NCBI GenBank assembly: GCA_021202205.1
Contig: JAJQDJ010000163.1
Span: 1-5,822 of the forward strand
Direction: 5' to 3'
Length of the DNA stretch: 5,822 bases
Origin: Erysipelotrichaceae bacterium
GTDB lineage: Bacteria; Bacillota_I; Bacilli_A; Erysipelotrichales; Coprobacillaceae
The notes below the pieces were generated by a model. The model saw nothing but the letters and a program-made list of their open reading frames with translations, did not search any database and was not told the DNA's origin. This document shows, piece by piece, positions 5,737 to 5,822 of the stretch (the first letter of the stretch is position 1; every line of letters starts with the position of its first letter). The position numbers and the translations under genes are program-made.

Positions 5737-5784
5737 TTCAAAAAAATGAAAGAATTAAAAAAGCAAGCTTCCCCGTATTGTAAA

Positions 5785-5822
5785 ATGAAACTGGAATTAA
5801 GGGAGGGCTGATTTGGAGGGCA
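5785..5822 (+). other. Possible start of a divergent + strand gene at the window edge
   Basis: AAGGGAGGG at 5799-5807 on the + strand is followed about six bases later by a TTG (5813-5815), which could start a gene leaving the window. An eight-codon frame (5785-5811, MKLELREG then TGA) ends just before that TTG and could be a leader peptide or chance. A + strand TATAAT at 5724-5729 is a possible -10 box, but its -35 region (about 5701-5706, TTCTTT) is poor. Only a few codons are visible, so no product can be named. Confidence 0.25.

Noticed and set aside
5740..5780. Terminator of a - strand gene ending right of the window
   Set aside because: AAGC/GCTT before a T tract has at most a few pairs with a workable loop. 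It is too weak to call without the sequence beyond the edge.
1..5822. CRISPR array, tRNA, rRNA, insertion sequence or phage attachment site
   Set aside because: No regularly spaced repeats, cloverleaf, rRNA segment, transposase or terminal inverted repeats could be seen on either strand.

Overview
This AT-rich window reads as a chromosomal segment of a low-GC Bacillota bacterium using the standard bacterial code: TGA serves as a stop and tryptophans are TGG. The lineage is inferred from the infC-rpmI-rplT cluster with a B. subtilis-like ATT start, consensus AGGAGG ribosome binding sites, and consensus-like promoters. A gut Erysipelotrichia-type organism is my guess, and nothing in the window proves it.

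Layout, left to right. Positions 1-169 hold the 3' end of a zinc-type dehydrogenase on the + strand, apparently frame-disrupted. It converges on everything else, which lies on the - strand. A short hairpin with flanking A and T tracts (about 168-196) separates the two directions. Reading the - strand from its 5' side (right to left), the first transcription unit starts at a strong extended -10 promoter (5708-5736). It carries four tightly overlapping genes: a 77-residue cysteine-containing protein of unknown function, a 673-residue protein shaped like a P1B metal-transport ATPase, a glycerate kinase, and an RluA-family pseudouridine synthase. Overlaps are 17, 4 and 11 nt. The second unit starts at a promoter whose -35 box overlaps the stop codon of the pseudouridine synthase gene. 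It has a leader of about 157 nt with an intrinsic terminator (an L20-leader-type attenuator), then infC (IF3), rpmI (L35) and rplT (L20).

The notable item is the P-type ATPase-like protein. Its membrane plan and overall family fold are recognisable, but the hallmark catalytic and metal-binding motifs are gone. The actuator TGES reads TSSY, the membrane CPC reads SSG, and DKTGT reads DRFDG. The nucleotide-binding domain is essentially absent, and GDGxND reads GDSSKD. Two HMA-like folds at the N-terminus lack CxxC. The reading frame is uninterrupted over 673 codons and tightly coupled to its neighbours, so it looks like a maintained pseudo-transporter rather than a decaying gene. The second point of interest is the infC start, which is best placed at an ATT codon, as expected for IF3 autoregulation, and not at the GTG two codons upstream.

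The last 60 bases (about 5765-5822) are much richer in G+C than the promoter region beside them. They may hold the start of a divergent + strand gene that leaves the window.
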